From positions 2,993,501-3,057,500 of the forward strand of contig NZ_AP022672.1 of assembly GCF_013374095.1 (NCBI RefSeq): 64,000 nt of DNA. Reading direction: 5' to 3'. Position numbers and translations under genes: made by a program. Below the pieces are notes generated by a model. That model did no database searches. It saw only the letters and a list, made by a program, of their open reading frames with translations, and was not told the DNA's origin. The stretch is from Sphingomonas sp. HMP6 (lineage in GTDB: Bacteria; Pseudomonadota; Alphaproteobacteria; Sphingomonadales; Sphingomonadaceae). Shown in pieces: positions 36,808 through 45,347 of the stretch; the first letter of the stretch is position 1; every line of letters begins with the position of its first letter.

Positions 36808-37518
36808 TCAGTCGCGCGTCACGGGGGCCGTGAACATATAGCCGATGCCCCGCACCGTCGCGATCGGCGCCTCCGCGCCCGCGCTCGACAATTTGCGGCG
36901 CAAGCGGCTGACCAGCACGTCGATGCTGCGATCCGAACTGTCGCCAAGCCGCGTGCGCGACAATTCGATCAGCCGTTCGCGCGCGATCACCCGCCCGCTA
37001 TGGTCGCACAAGGTAACCAGAAGATCGAACTCGGCACCCGTAAGATCGACCAGGCCGCCGGTCGGCGACAGCAATTCGCGGCGCGGCAGATTGAGCGACC
37101 AGCCATCGAAGGTCAGTATGCCGGTGGCGCGCTGCTCCGCTGCCTGACGCTCCGCGCCGCCGCGCCGCAGCACCGCACGCACCCGTGCCAGCAATTCGCG
37201 CGTGCCGAACGGCTTGGCGATATAATCGTCCGCGCCCAGTTCCAGCCCGACGACGCGGTCGGTTTCCGACCCCTTGGCCGAGACGAAAATAATCGGCACG
37301 TCGCTCTTCTGTCGGATCGCGCGGCACAGATCGATGCCGTTGGTTCCCGGCAGCATGATGTCGAGCAGGACCAGATCGACCGGCCCCTGCCCTAGCGCGA
37401 GCCACATTTCGGGTGCGGTGCCGACGGGGCGCACGGTGAAACCGTTTTCCTGCAGCGCACGCGTCGTCAGCGTGCGCAGCGGGGGATCATCCTCGACGAG
37501 GACGATCGTTGGCATCAT
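36808..37518 (-). CDS. OmpR-family response regulator
   Basis: 236 residues from ATG 37518 (MMPTIVLVEDDPPLRTLTTR). The receiver has the acidic pair EDD, phosphoacceptor Asp53 in VDLVLLDIMLPGTNGID, Thr/Ser in PIIFVSAKGSE and Lys in DYIAKPFGTRELL. The C-terminal winged-helix DNA-binding domain has LTGAEFDLLVTLCDHSGRVI, ARERLIELSRTR and DRSIDVLVSRLRRKL. The frame is open upstream to 37614 but the extra residues look non-family. It precedes its kinase gene and is the likely binder of the TGCTGAA repeats (inference). Confidence 0.93.
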   Translation of the reverse strand: MMPTIVLVEDDPPLRTLTTRALQENGFTVRPVGTAPEMWLALGQGPVDLVLLDIMLPGTNGIDLCRAIRQKSDVPIIFVSAKGSETDRVVGLELGADDYIAKPFGTRELLARVRAVLRRGGAERQAAEQRATGILTFDGWSLNLPRRELLSPTGGLVDLTGAEFDLLVTLCDHSGRVIARERLIELSRTRLGDSSDRSIDVLVSRLRRKLSSAGAEAPIATVRGIGYMFTAPVTRD

Positions 37519-37692
37519 GGCTGCGGGTTCTTGGCTGTGCATGCACCAGGCGGGGTAAAGCACCGCGCCCGGAGCGGTCAATGCGCCGAGCGGCCGATCG
37601 GGCGTAAGAAACACTTCGTTACGCTTGCGTGAAGCGTCGATAAAATCGACGCTCTAGTTGGAGGCTTAGTTCTCGAGGACAAGGAACTCTAC

Positions 37693-37833
37693 ATGGTCCG
37701 TTTCATCGCGGCTGCGGCGCTTGCGCTGATTGCAACGCCTGCTCTTGCGAGCGAGCGGGCGCACACGCCGCAGCAGGTTTCCGATGCGTTCATGGCTGGC
37801 TGCTCGGTGCAGCATGTTCACGCCCCGGCGTGA
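37693..37833 (+). CDS. Putative 46-residue secreted peptide
   Basis: A short frame with an AAGGAA site seven bases before the ATG. It encodes a clear Sec signal peptide (MVRFIAAAALALIATPALA, 19 residues) and then a 27-residue remainder, SERAHTPQQVSDAFMAGCSV followed by QHVHAPA. One Cys is present. I know no family; it may be a genuine small secreted peptide or the 5' remnant of a longer gene. It is the only plausible gene in the 555 bases between the response regulator and the ABC protein; a perfect 9-bp hairpin (37633-37653) lies before it and the 240 bases after it show nothing recognisable. Confidence 0.5.
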   Translation: MVRFIAAAALALIATPALASERAHTPQQVSDAFMAGCSVQHVHAPA

Positions 37834-38073
37834 ACTAAAGCTGAGTTCGTCGGCCTGAAAGGGTAGCGGCAGGTGCTGCGCCCCGTGGTGCGCGGCGATT
37901 GTCAGAGTCCGCAAAACTTGTTAGTCCGATGATCGAAAGTGCAGTGTGTGCAATATGCGAGACATGCCGGGAGCATTCCAACTCGGTACCGTTCGGCCGG
38001 AGTGCGCCGCGCATCCCGGACGGGCTCCGCTGGTCCTGAATTGTAATCGTTCCTAAAGTCTGGCGAGGGTCGA

Positions 38074-39777
38074 GTGGCAGTCGAACGCGTAGGGTGGCGC
38101 ATCGCGATGCGATGGCTGGCGGAAATCGTCGGGCCAGATATGCCGTATGTGCGGCTCGCCATCCTGTATGGCGTGGCGATCAGCTTGCTGTCGCTGGCGA
38201 CGCCGATTTCGGTTCAGTTGCTGATCAACAGCGTCGCCAACACGGCATTGCCCGCCCCGTTATGGACTTTGGCGGGGCTCCTTTTGGGATTGCTGTTGCT
38301 GGTCGCGGCGCTCAGCGCGCTGCGGGTGTGGATGATGGCGCTGTTCGAGCGGCGCCTGTTCGCGCGCATCGTCGCCGAGATTACGATCCGCGCCGTCCAC
38401 GCGCAGGACCCCTTCTTTTCCGATCAGAATCGCGGTGACCTGTTCAACCGCTATTTCGATCTGGTGGTGGTGCAAAAGGCGGTGCCGAGCTTGGTGATCG
38501 GTGGCTTCACGATCATCCTGCAATCGGCCGTCGGGCTTGCCGTCACCAGTTTCTATCATCCCTTCTTCCTCGGTTTCAACGCGCTGCTGGTGCTCGTCAT
38601 CCTGGCGATCTGGCTGATCTGGTCGCGCGGCTCGATCCGCTCGGCGGTCGCGCTCAGCCATGCCAAGCATGATACTGCGCGCTGGCTGGAAAGCGTCGGC
38701 GGTTCGAACGGCTTCTACAAATCCAGCCGCCATCTCAATTTCGCGATGGATCGGTCGGAAGCCGCCACCGCCGCCTATATCAGCCGGCATCGGCATTATT
38801 TCCGATACAGTTTCACGCAGACGGTCGCTTTTCTGTTGGTGTTTGCATTTGCCAACGCGGCCTTGCTCGCACTCGGCGGCAATCTGATCTTGAGCGGCGA
38901 ACTGTCGATCGGGCAGCTGGTCGCCGCCGAGCTGATCCTGAGCGGCGTGTTCTACGGCGTTGCGCAACTCGGCTGGTATCTCGATTCGCTGTATGATCTG
39001 ATCGCGAGCTCGGAGGAATTGTCGCTCCTCTTCGCCATTCCGCAGGAGCCGCCCGTCACCGTCGCCGGGCGCGCGCCGGCCGATGGGGCGGTGCGGCTCG
39101 ACGGCGTGGTCACCGAAGGCGCGCGCTTCGATTTCGCGCTTGCGGCGGGTGAGCAATTGGTCACGATGACCGATGGCGGGGCCGAACGGATGTTGTCGAT
39201 GGTGTTGAAGCGCCATGTCGTGCCCGAACGCGGGCTGGTTACCGTCGGCGGGGCCGACATCGCATCGTTCGACATGTACCTGTTGCGCTCGGAAGTGATG
39301 GTGCTCGATCGCCCGTCGATCGTCGAAGTGAAGATTCGCGAATATCTCTCCCTGGCGCTCGAGGATGCGGGGTCGGGCGTGAGTTCGAGCGCGATGCTCG
39401 AGGCGCTGGAAGCAGTCGGCTTGCGCGATCGCGTCGCGCGGCTGCCGCAGGGGCTCGATACCGTGCTCGCCGCCTCGGGCTATCCGCTGTCGATCGGCGA
39501 GCTGATGGCGCTCAAGCTGGCGAACGCCTTGCTGGTGCGCCCGCACGTACTGATGTTGTCGCAACTCTATGATCTGTTGCCGGCCGAGCGACTGGTCAGC
39601 GTGCTGGCGCGCCTGCGCGAGGCTGGGACGACCGTGCTGCTCTCGACCGGACGACCAGAGGACATTGCGCTCGACGGCTGGTTCTATCTCGAGCCGCACC
39701 GGCAGCGGCGCTTCGAAACGCGCGAGGCGCTGATCGCCGCGCAGCAGCAGGGGGCGGGCAATGCCGTACAGGGCTGA
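38074..39777 (+). CDS. ABC-exporter-like half-transporter with a fully degenerate ATPase domain
   Basis: 567 residues from GTG 38074. Residues ~20-300 form a six-helix type I exporter membrane domain (ISLLSLATPISVQLLINSVA ... LSIGQLVAAELILSGVFYGV). Residues ~340-545 follow the NBD fold but every nucleotide motif is lost. Walker A is TDGGAERM (366-373) with no GKS/T; the Q-loop Gln is Asp412; the signature is LSIGE (472-476); Walker B is VLMLSQLYD (492-500) without the acidic pair; and the H-loop His is Gly526. It should not hydrolyse ATP alone. It overlaps the HlyD-type gene, so it belongs to a type-I-secretion-like assembly whose energy source is unclear. Confidence 0.88.
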   Translation: MAVERVGWRIAMRWLAEIVGPDMPYVRLAILYGVAISLLSLATPISVQLLINSVANTALPAPLWTLAGLLLGLLLLVAALSALRVWMMALFERRLFARIVAEITIRAVHAQDPFFSDQNRGDLFNRYFDLVVVQKAVPSLVIGGFTIILQSAVGLAVTSFYHPFFLGFNALLVLVILAIWLIWSRGSIRSAVALSHAKHDTARWLESVGGSNGFYKSSRHLNFAMDRSEAATAAYISRHRHYFRYSFTQTVAFLLVFAFANAALLALGGNLILSGELSIGQLVAAELILSGVFYGVAQLGWYLDSLYDLIASSEELSLLFAIPQEPPVTVAGRAPADGAVRLDGVVTEGARFDFALAAGEQLVTMTDGGAERMLSMVLKRHVVPERGLVTVGGADIASFDMYLLRSEVMVLDRPSIVEVKIREYLSLALEDAGSGVSSSAMLEALEAVGLRDRVARLPQGLDTVLAASGYPLSIGELMALKLANALLVRPHVLMLSQLYDLLPAERLVSVLARLREAGTTVLLSTGRPEDIALDGWFYLEPHRQRRFETREALIAAQQQGAGNAVQG

Positions 39778-40840
39778 ACGCCTCGTCCATTTCATGACGC
39801 TGGCCGGTATGCGCGCGCCGCGTTTTGCCGTCGTCGTCGCGTGGATGTTGGTGCTCGGCATCGCGATCGCGGTGGCGATCATGGCATTCGTCCCGTGGCT
39901 CCAGACGGCGGCGGGGGCCGGGCAGGTCGTTGCGCTCGACCCCGATGAGCGGCAGCAGCAAGTGACCGCGCTCGTCCCCGGTCGGGTCGACCGCTGGTAC
40001 GTCAAGGACGGGCAGCATGTCGCACGCGGGGATCCGATTGCGCGCGTGGTCGATCTCGACCCCGATCTGTTGTCGCGCCTCGCCGCCGAACGCGCGCAGG
40101 TGCTGGCCGAAATCGCTTCGGTCGAACAAAGCCGCGCGGTCGCCAGCATCGACGTCGCGCGCTCCCGGCAATTGCTCGCCGAGGGCCTCGGCTCGCGCCG
40201 CGACTACGAACAGACGCAGATCAAGGTGGCCGACACCGGCGCCAAGCTCGCCGAATCGCGCGCGAAGCTCAACCGAATCGACATCGCGCTCAACCGCCAA
40301 TCGGCGCAATTGGTCCGCGCCCCGCGCGACGGCCGCTTGCAACAATTGAATGCGGTGAGTGGCAGCGCGGTCGTCTCGGCGGGCACCGTGCTGGCGGTGA
40401 TTGCGCCCGAACGGGTCGAACGCGCGGTGGAATTGTATGTCGATGGCCGCGACGTGCCGCTCGTCCGCGTCGGCCGCCACGTCCGCCTGCAATTCGAGGG
40501 CTGGCCCGCGATCCAGTTCAGCGGCTGGCCCTCGGTCGCGCAAGGCTTGTTCGACGGGCAAGTGCGCTCGATCGACCCCAATGCCACGCCCGATGGCCTG
40601 TTCCGCATCCTGGTCGAGCCGCAGCCGGGCAAGCCCGCCTGGCCGAGCAACGACTATGTCCGTCCCGGCGGCAAGGTGCGCGGCTGGGTGCAGGGCGAGA
40701 CGGTGCTGATCGGCTATGAATTGTGGCGGCAATTGAATGATTTCCCGCTGGAATTCGGGCGCCGCCCAACAGTCGAGATCAAGGGCAAGGCCAAGGCACC
40801 GAACGCCAAGAGCGATTCGGACGATTCGGCCAAGAAATGA
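39761..40840 (+). CDS. HlyD-family periplasmic adaptor
   Basis: 359 residues. One N-terminal TM helix (about 23-45, FAVVVAWMLVLGIAIAVAIM) is followed by a lipoyl-like half (VPGRVDRWYVKDGQHVARGD), an alpha-hairpin rich in coiled coil (LLSRLAAERAQVLAEIASVE to AESRAKLNRIDIALNRQSAQ), the second lipoyl half (VRAPRDGRLQQLNAVSGSAV) and a beta-barrel (RLQFEGWPAIQFSGWP). It should bridge the ABC protein to the TolC-like channel. It begins 17 bases inside the ABC gene and overlaps the TolC gene by four bases. Confidence 0.93.
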   Translation: MPYRAERLVHFMTLAGMRAPRFAVVVAWMLVLGIAIAVAIMAFVPWLQTAAGAGQVVALDPDERQQQVTALVPGRVDRWYVKDGQHVARGDPIARVVDLDPDLLSRLAAERAQVLAEIASVEQSRAVASIDVARSRQLLAEGLGSRRDYEQTQIKVADTGAKLAESRAKLNRIDIALNRQSAQLVRAPRDGRLQQLNAVSGSAVVSAGTVLAVIAPERVERAVELYVDGRDVPLVRVGRHVRLQFEGWPAIQFSGWPSVAQGLFDGQVRSIDPNATPDGLFRILVEPQPGKPAWPSNDYVRPGGKVRGWVQGETVLIGYELWRQLNDFPLEFGRRPTVEIKGKAKAPNAKSDSDDSAKK

Positions 40841-42255
40841 TCCGTTTGGCTTTTATGCGGCTGGTCGCCCCCATCCTTCTCATGCTGTTCCCTGGCGTTG
40901 CGCTGGCGCAAGTCGCGCCGCTGACGCTCGACGAGGTGCTGCGGTCCTCGGCGCGCTCGGCACCACAGATCATCGAGGCGCTGGCGCGCGTTCGCCAGGC
41001 CGAGGGCCGCGCGCTCTCCGCCGATGGCGCGTTTGATACAGTCTTCGATGTTGACGGCCGATCGCGCGTCGCGGGCTATTATGACGGCACGGTGGTCGAG
41101 GGCCGCGCGACACGACCGCTGACCAACAATGGCGGCTACGTCTACGGCAATTATCGCGCCTCGCGCGGGTCCTTCCCGATCTATGAGGACCAGGCCTATA
41201 CCAACCGGCTGGGCGAGGCGAAGGTCGGTGCGCTGTTCGCGCTGCTGCGCGATCGGGTGGTGGACGAACGCCGGACGCGTCGCGCGGTTGCCGCGACGGA
41301 TATCGACGTCGCGCGCTTCGAAGGCGAAATGGCGGCGATCGGCGTGCAGCGCCGCGCGGTCGATGCCTATCAGACGTGGGTCGCCGCGGGGCTGCGGCTG
41401 AGCGCCTATCGCGACTTGCTGTCGCTGGCTGAGCGCCGCCGCAGCGCGATCGCGCGGCTGGTGCAACTTGGCGCGCGGCCTGACATCCTGCTGACCGAGA
41501 ATGACGCGAATTTGCTGCGGCGACGCGGGCTCGTGCTGCGCGCGGAACAGGATCTTGCAGGGGCCGCCAACGCGCTGTCGCTGTATCTTCGCGATGCGGA
41601 AGGCAACCCGCTGACGGTATCGCCCGATCGGTTGCCGCCTGATGCCTCGGCGCTTGCCGGGGTCGCGCGCGCGCCGCGGCTCGCCCCCGCGGTCGCGCGC
41701 TATGATTATCGCGCGATCCTTACCCGCATCGATCAGGCGACCGCGCGGCTACTGCTCGCGCAGAACGATCTGTCGCCGCGGCTCGATCTGCGCGGCGAGC
41801 TCGGCAAGGATCTCGGCAGCGTCGGGCTGGGCGGGTCGACCCGAACCCCGCTAGAAGCCGTCGTCGGCTTTCGCTTCAGCGTGCCGCTGCAGAATCGCGC
41901 CGCCAAGGGCCGGGTGGCGGAGGCGCGCGCCGAAATCGATGCGCTCGACCAGCGCAGCCGGTTCCTGCGCGACCAGATCGCGGTGGAGGTCGAATCGATC
42001 GTGATCGCCGCGGATGGCGCGGAGCGGCTGGCGAGCGTTTCCGAAACCGAACGAACTCTCGCCGATCGCCTGGCCGCCGCCGAACGTCGGCGCTTCGAGC
42101 TTGGCACCGGCGATTTCTTCCTGGTCAACCAACGCGAGGAAACCGCCAACGACGCCCGCCTCCGCCTGATCGACGCGCAAGCCCGCATCGCCGCGACGCG
42201 CGCCGAACTCGCCGCTGCCACCGCCGATCGCGCCGCGCTGGGCCTGACGCGCTGA
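40837..42255 (+). CDS. TolC-family outer-membrane channel
   Basis: 472 residues. A signal peptide ends at ALA (MLFPGVALA before QVAPLTLDEVL). Two internally similar halves with long helices follow; each starts near a motif such as LTLDEVLRSSARSAPQIIEA and RLDLRGELGKDLGSVGLGGS, with ...RVAEARAEIDALDQRSRFLR, ELGTGDFFLVNQREETAND and DAQARIAATRAELAAATADR at the end. This is the trimeric outer-membrane exit duct of type I secretion or efflux. ATGA overlap with the adaptor gene. The periplasmic tube completes the ABC-HlyD-TolC set. Confidence 0.92.
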   Translation: MIRLAFMRLVAPILLMLFPGVALAQVAPLTLDEVLRSSARSAPQIIEALARVRQAEGRALSADGAFDTVFDVDGRSRVAGYYDGTVVEGRATRPLTNNGGYVYGNYRASRGSFPIYEDQAYTNRLGEAKVGALFALLRDRVVDERRTRRAVAATDIDVARFEGEMAAIGVQRRAVDAYQTWVAAGLRLSAYRDLLSLAERRRSAIARLVQLGARPDILLTENDANLLRRRGLVLRAEQDLAGAANALSLYLRDAEGNPLTVSPDRLPPDASALAGVARAPRLAPAVARYDYRAILTRIDQATARLLLAQNDLSPRLDLRGELGKDLGSVGLGGSTRTPLEAVVGFRFSVPLQNRAAKGRVAEARAEIDALDQRSRFLRDQIAVEVESIVIAADGAERLASVSETERTLADRLAAAERRRFELGTGDFFLVNQREETANDARLRLIDAQARIAATRAELAAATADRAALGLTR

Positions 42256-42356
42256 CCATTGGCGATTGCGCGGTGGCGCATGATCGCGCAACGCGGCGAC
42301 ACGGCGGCGGGCGTGACCGGCCGGATCAATCCGCCGCGACCGGAGTTCCTGCCGCT

Positions 42357-43073
42357 ATGTCCGCCACCCCCGAAGATATCCGCCATCCCCCGTGGACGAT
42401 CGTAGCGGTCATCACGACCGCGCTGGCGGGCGGGGTGTTGTGGCTGCTCGGCTGGGCAGTCGGGGAGATCGGAGAGGGCGAGCTGCGCTTCCCGTTCGAC
42501 CGCGCGATCCTGTTGTGGGTGCGCGGTGGGGTGGCGCATGGCGTGCCGCCGGGGCCGCCGTTGCTGACCCAAGCAATGCTCGACATCACTGCGCTTGGCG
42601 GGGTGACGGTGCTCGTCCTGGTGACCTCGCTGGTCGCCGGGTTCCTGATCGCCGCGCGCCACTGGCTGACGCTGGCGCTGGTGGTGGCCGGCACGCTCAG
42701 TGGGTCGCTGGTGGTGGCTGCGGTGAAGGGGATGGTCGGGCGCGTCCGGCCCGACGTTACCGATCATCTCGTCCAAGTGTATGACGCGAGCTTCCCGAGC
42801 GGACATGCGGCGAACAGCGCCTGCGTCTATCTGACCCTCGCCTTGCTGCTGTTGCAGATCACCAGCGGGCGCGCGGTGAAGCGCTACATCCTCGCGGCGA
42901 CCATGCTGCTGGTCAGCGCGATTGGTGCGAGCCGTATCTACCTCGGCGTACATTGGCCGAGCGACGTGCTGGGCGGATGGATCTTCGGCGCGCTGTGGGC
43001 AGTCGCGTGGTGGGCGCTCGGCTCGGCGATCCGCCTGCGCGTGGCGGGCGCGACGCCGTCGCAACCCGAATAG
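42357..43073 (+). CDS. PAP2-family phosphatase
   Basis: 238 residues from ATG 42357 (MSATPEDIRHPPW), with GGAG upstream. Five or six TM helices carry the full phosphatidic acid phosphatase signature: KGMVGRVRPDVTD (motif 1), FPSGHAANSACVYL (motif 2), and GASRIYLGVHWPSDVLGGW (motif 3). It should dephosphorylate a lipid phosphate such as undecaprenyl diphosphate or phosphatidate on the periplasmic face; the substrate is not resolvable. It is 101 bases after the TolC gene and may be co-transcribed. Confidence 0.92.
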   Translation: MSATPEDIRHPPWTIVAVITTALAGGVLWLLGWAVGEIGEGELRFPFDRAILLWVRGGVAHGVPPGPPLLTQAMLDITALGGVTVLVLVTSLVAGFLIAARHWLTLALVVAGTLSGSLVVAAVKGMVGRVRPDVTDHLVQVYDASFPSGHAANSACVYLTLALLLLQITSGRAVKRYILAATMLLVSAIGASRIYLGVHWPSDVLGGWIFGALWAVAWWALGSAIRLRVAGATPSQPE

Positions 43074-43156
43074 CCGTTCATCTCCCCGCAAGGGTGGCGG
43101 GAGCACCGCCGCCCGGCACACGCCCAATCGTTTCCGGGTGGCGACGAAACGGACTT

Positions 43157-43174
43157 GTGATAGTATCTCATTAC
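43157..43174. promoter_or_regulatory. Candidate Zur/Fur-type operator before the TonB receptor
   Basis: An 18-base imperfect dyad, GTGAT-N8-ATTAC, with purine/pyrimidine symmetry across the centre. It lies 37-54 bases before the receptor's ATG, where a -35/-10 region would be. Metal-responsive repressors of the Fur family use AT-rich dyads of this size. This is a weak match made by eye. Confidence 0.4.
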
Positions 43175-43211
43175 ATCTATTGCACTGCAGCGCACCTGTA
43201 GAAAGTCTCCC

Positions 43212-45344
43212 ATGAAATCGAAATTCGTTTTGCTCGCCACTGCCATGCTGTTCGCCGCCCCTGCGGTCGCCCAGACCACGCCCACGGCGATCGGCCCCGG
43301 CGATCAGGGCCCCGACATCGTGGTGACCGGCGTGGTGCCGAAGAGCGAAACCGACGTGCTCTCCGGCACATCGGTGCTGCGTGGCGCCGAACTGACGCGC
43401 AGCCTGCGGCCAACGATCGGCGACACGCTGGCCAAGTTGCCGGGCGTTTCCGCCACCTCGTTCGGGCCGAGCGCGTCACGCCCGGTGCTGCGCGGTTTTC
43501 AGGGCGAGCGGATTCGCGTGTTGACCGACGGGATCGGATCGATCGACGTGTCGAACACCAGCGTCGATCACGCGGTGATCATCGATCCGCTGCTGGCCGA
43601 GCGGATCGAAGTGCTGCGCGGTCCGGCGGCGCTGCTCTACGGTTCGTCGGCGGTCGGCGGCGTGGTCAACGTGATCGACACGCGCATCCCGCGCTCGGTG
43701 CCGGAGGCGGGGTATCGCTTGTCGGGCATCGGCACCTATGGTTCGGCCGCGAACGAGCGGACGGTCGGTGCCGCCGGGGATTTGGCGCTGGGCAAGCATT
43801 TCGTCGTCCACGCCGACGGTTCCTATACGAAATCCGGCGATCTGCGGATCGGTGGCTATGCCTTGACCGATCAACGCCGCCGCGAAGCGCTCGCGACCAG
43901 CCGGCTCCCGGTCGACCCCGCCAATACCGACCCGATCGATTATGCCGCGAACGCCGCGGTGCGCGGCACGCTGCCCAACACCGCCGCGCAGACCTGGACC
44001 GCCGGGGTGGGCGCGTCGTTGATCACCGATACCGGCTCGCTCGGCGTGTCTTACAGCCATTATGATAGCCTGTACGGCGTGCCGATCCGCTATGCGACGC
44101 TGCCCGGCGAAGGGCAGGAGGCTCCGCGGCTCAGCATCGTGCAGAACCGCGTCGACCTGCGCGGCGAAGTGCAGACCGGCGGCGGCTTCCTCGATCGCAT
44201 CCGCATTCGCGCAGGCCATGCCACCTATCGCCATTTCGAGCTTGCGCCCGACGGCGCGATCGGGACGGCGTTCTACAACAACGGCACCGAAGGCCGGCTC
44301 GAGCTGGTGCAAGCCAAGCGCGGTGGCTGGCAGGGCGCATCGGGCGTTCAATTCTTCAACCGCGTGTTCGACGTGAAGGGCGACGAGGCGTTCCTCCCCA
44401 AGAATGAGACCAACCAGACCGGCCTCTTCACGGTGCAGCAACTCGACCTCGGCAAACTGAAGGCCGAAGCGGGTGTGCGCTACGAGATGACCGACGTCGC
44501 CGCGCGCACGCCGGTCGGCGATCTGCGTTTTTCGGACGCGTCGCGGCGCTTCGATGCCGTGTCGGGTTCGGTCGGCATGTCCTATGGGCTGACCGACGCG
44601 GTGCGCGTCGGCATCAATCTGTCGCACACCGAACGCGCGCCCTCCGCTGAGGAACTGTTCGCCAACGGCGCGCACGCGGGGACGCAGGCGTACGAGCTCG
44701 GCAATCCGAACTTCCGCCTGGAAAAGAGCAATGGTGCCGAGTTGACGCTGCACGCGCATGGCACGGGCTACAGCTTCGATGCCTCGGCCTATTACACGCA
44801 CTTCAACGACTATATCTCGGAAAACCAGGTCGATCCGTCGATCTGCGAAGCCGCCGCCGCGCCGAGCGGACGGACGGTCGATTTCCCCTGCTTCCAGTCG
44901 ATTCAGGCGGATGCGACCTATTACGGCGTCGAGGCGCAAGGGTCGGTCCTGCTGGGCCAGATCGGCGGGTATAAGATCAACGCCGATGCGCTGGGCGATT
45001 ATGTCCGCGCGACGATCCGCGATCAGGGACCCGCGCCGCGCATCCCGGCGGCGCGCGTGCTCGGCGGTCTGGAAGCGCAATCGGAAGCGCTGGCCGGTCG
45101 CGTCGAGGTCGAGCATGTGTTCGACCAGAACCGCATCCGCGCGTTCGAAACGACGACGCCCGCCTATACGATGGTCAACGCGTCGCTCGCGATCACGCCG
45201 TTCCCGACCAATCGCAAGCTGTCGCTGACGCTCAGCGCGAACAATCTGTTCGACGTCGATGCGCGCCGCGCGGCGAGCTTCCTCAAGGATTTCGCACCGC
45301 TCGCCGGCCGCGACATCCGCGCGACGCTGCGCTTCAGCCTGTAA
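43212..45344 (+). CDS. TonB-dependent receptor, ZnuD-like
   Basis: 710 residues. A signal peptide of ~20 residues (ends PAVA before QTTPTA) is followed by a TonB box-like DIVVTGVV, a plug domain (IGDTLAKLPGVSATSFGPSA, then SRPVLRGFQGERIRVLTDGI and ERIEVLRGPAALLYGSSAVG) and a 22-strand barrel ending ATLRFSL. The GPSASRPVLRG plug sequence is typical of the ZnuD family, which takes up zinc (in some relatives haem or other metals). A Zur-like dyad lies upstream. Substrate assignment is inference. Confidence 0.88.
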   Translation: MKSKFVLLATAMLFAAPAVAQTTPTAIGPGDQGPDIVVTGVVPKSETDVLSGTSVLRGAELTRSLRPTIGDTLAKLPGVSATSFGPSASRPVLRGFQGERIRVLTDGIGSIDVSNTSVDHAVIIDPLLAERIEVLRGPAALLYGSSAVGGVVNVIDTRIPRSVPEAGYRLSGIGTYGSAANERTVGAAGDLALGKHFVVHADGSYTKSGDLRIGGYALTDQRRREALATSRLPVDPANTDPIDYAANAAVRGTLPNTAAQTWTAGVGASLITDTGSLGVSYSHYDSLYGVPIRYATLPGEGQEAPRLSIVQNRVDLRGEVQTGGGFLDRIRIRAGHATYRHFELAPDGAIGTAFYNNGTEGRLELVQAKRGGWQGASGVQFFNRVFDVKGDEAFLPKNETNQTGLFTVQQLDLGKLKAEAGVRYEMTDVAARTPVGDLRFSDASRRFDAVSGSVGMSYGLTDAVRVGINLSHTERAPSAEELFANGAHAGTQAYELGNPNFRLEKSNGAELTLHAHGTGYSFDASAYYTHFNDYISENQVDPSICEAAAAPSGRTVDFPCFQSIQADATYYGVEAQGSVLLGQIGGYKINADALGDYVRATIRDQGPAPRIPAARVLGGLEAQSEALAGRVEVEHVFDQNRIRAFETTTPAYTMVNASLAITPFPTNRKLSLTLSANNLFDVDARRAASFLKDFAPLAGRDIRATLRFSL

Positions 45345-45347
45345 CGA

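Noticed and set aside
37633..37653. 9-bp hairpin before the small peptide as a terminator
   Set aside because: It has no following T-tract on either strand; it may be chance or an operator.
38260..40149. A 629-codon minus-strand frame across the ABC and HlyD genes
   Set aside because: Antisense to two recognisable genes with clear domains; no family resemblance of its own.
43476..45116. A 546-codon minus-strand frame across the TonB receptor
   Set aside because: Antisense to a complete receptor; composition typical of a shadow frame.
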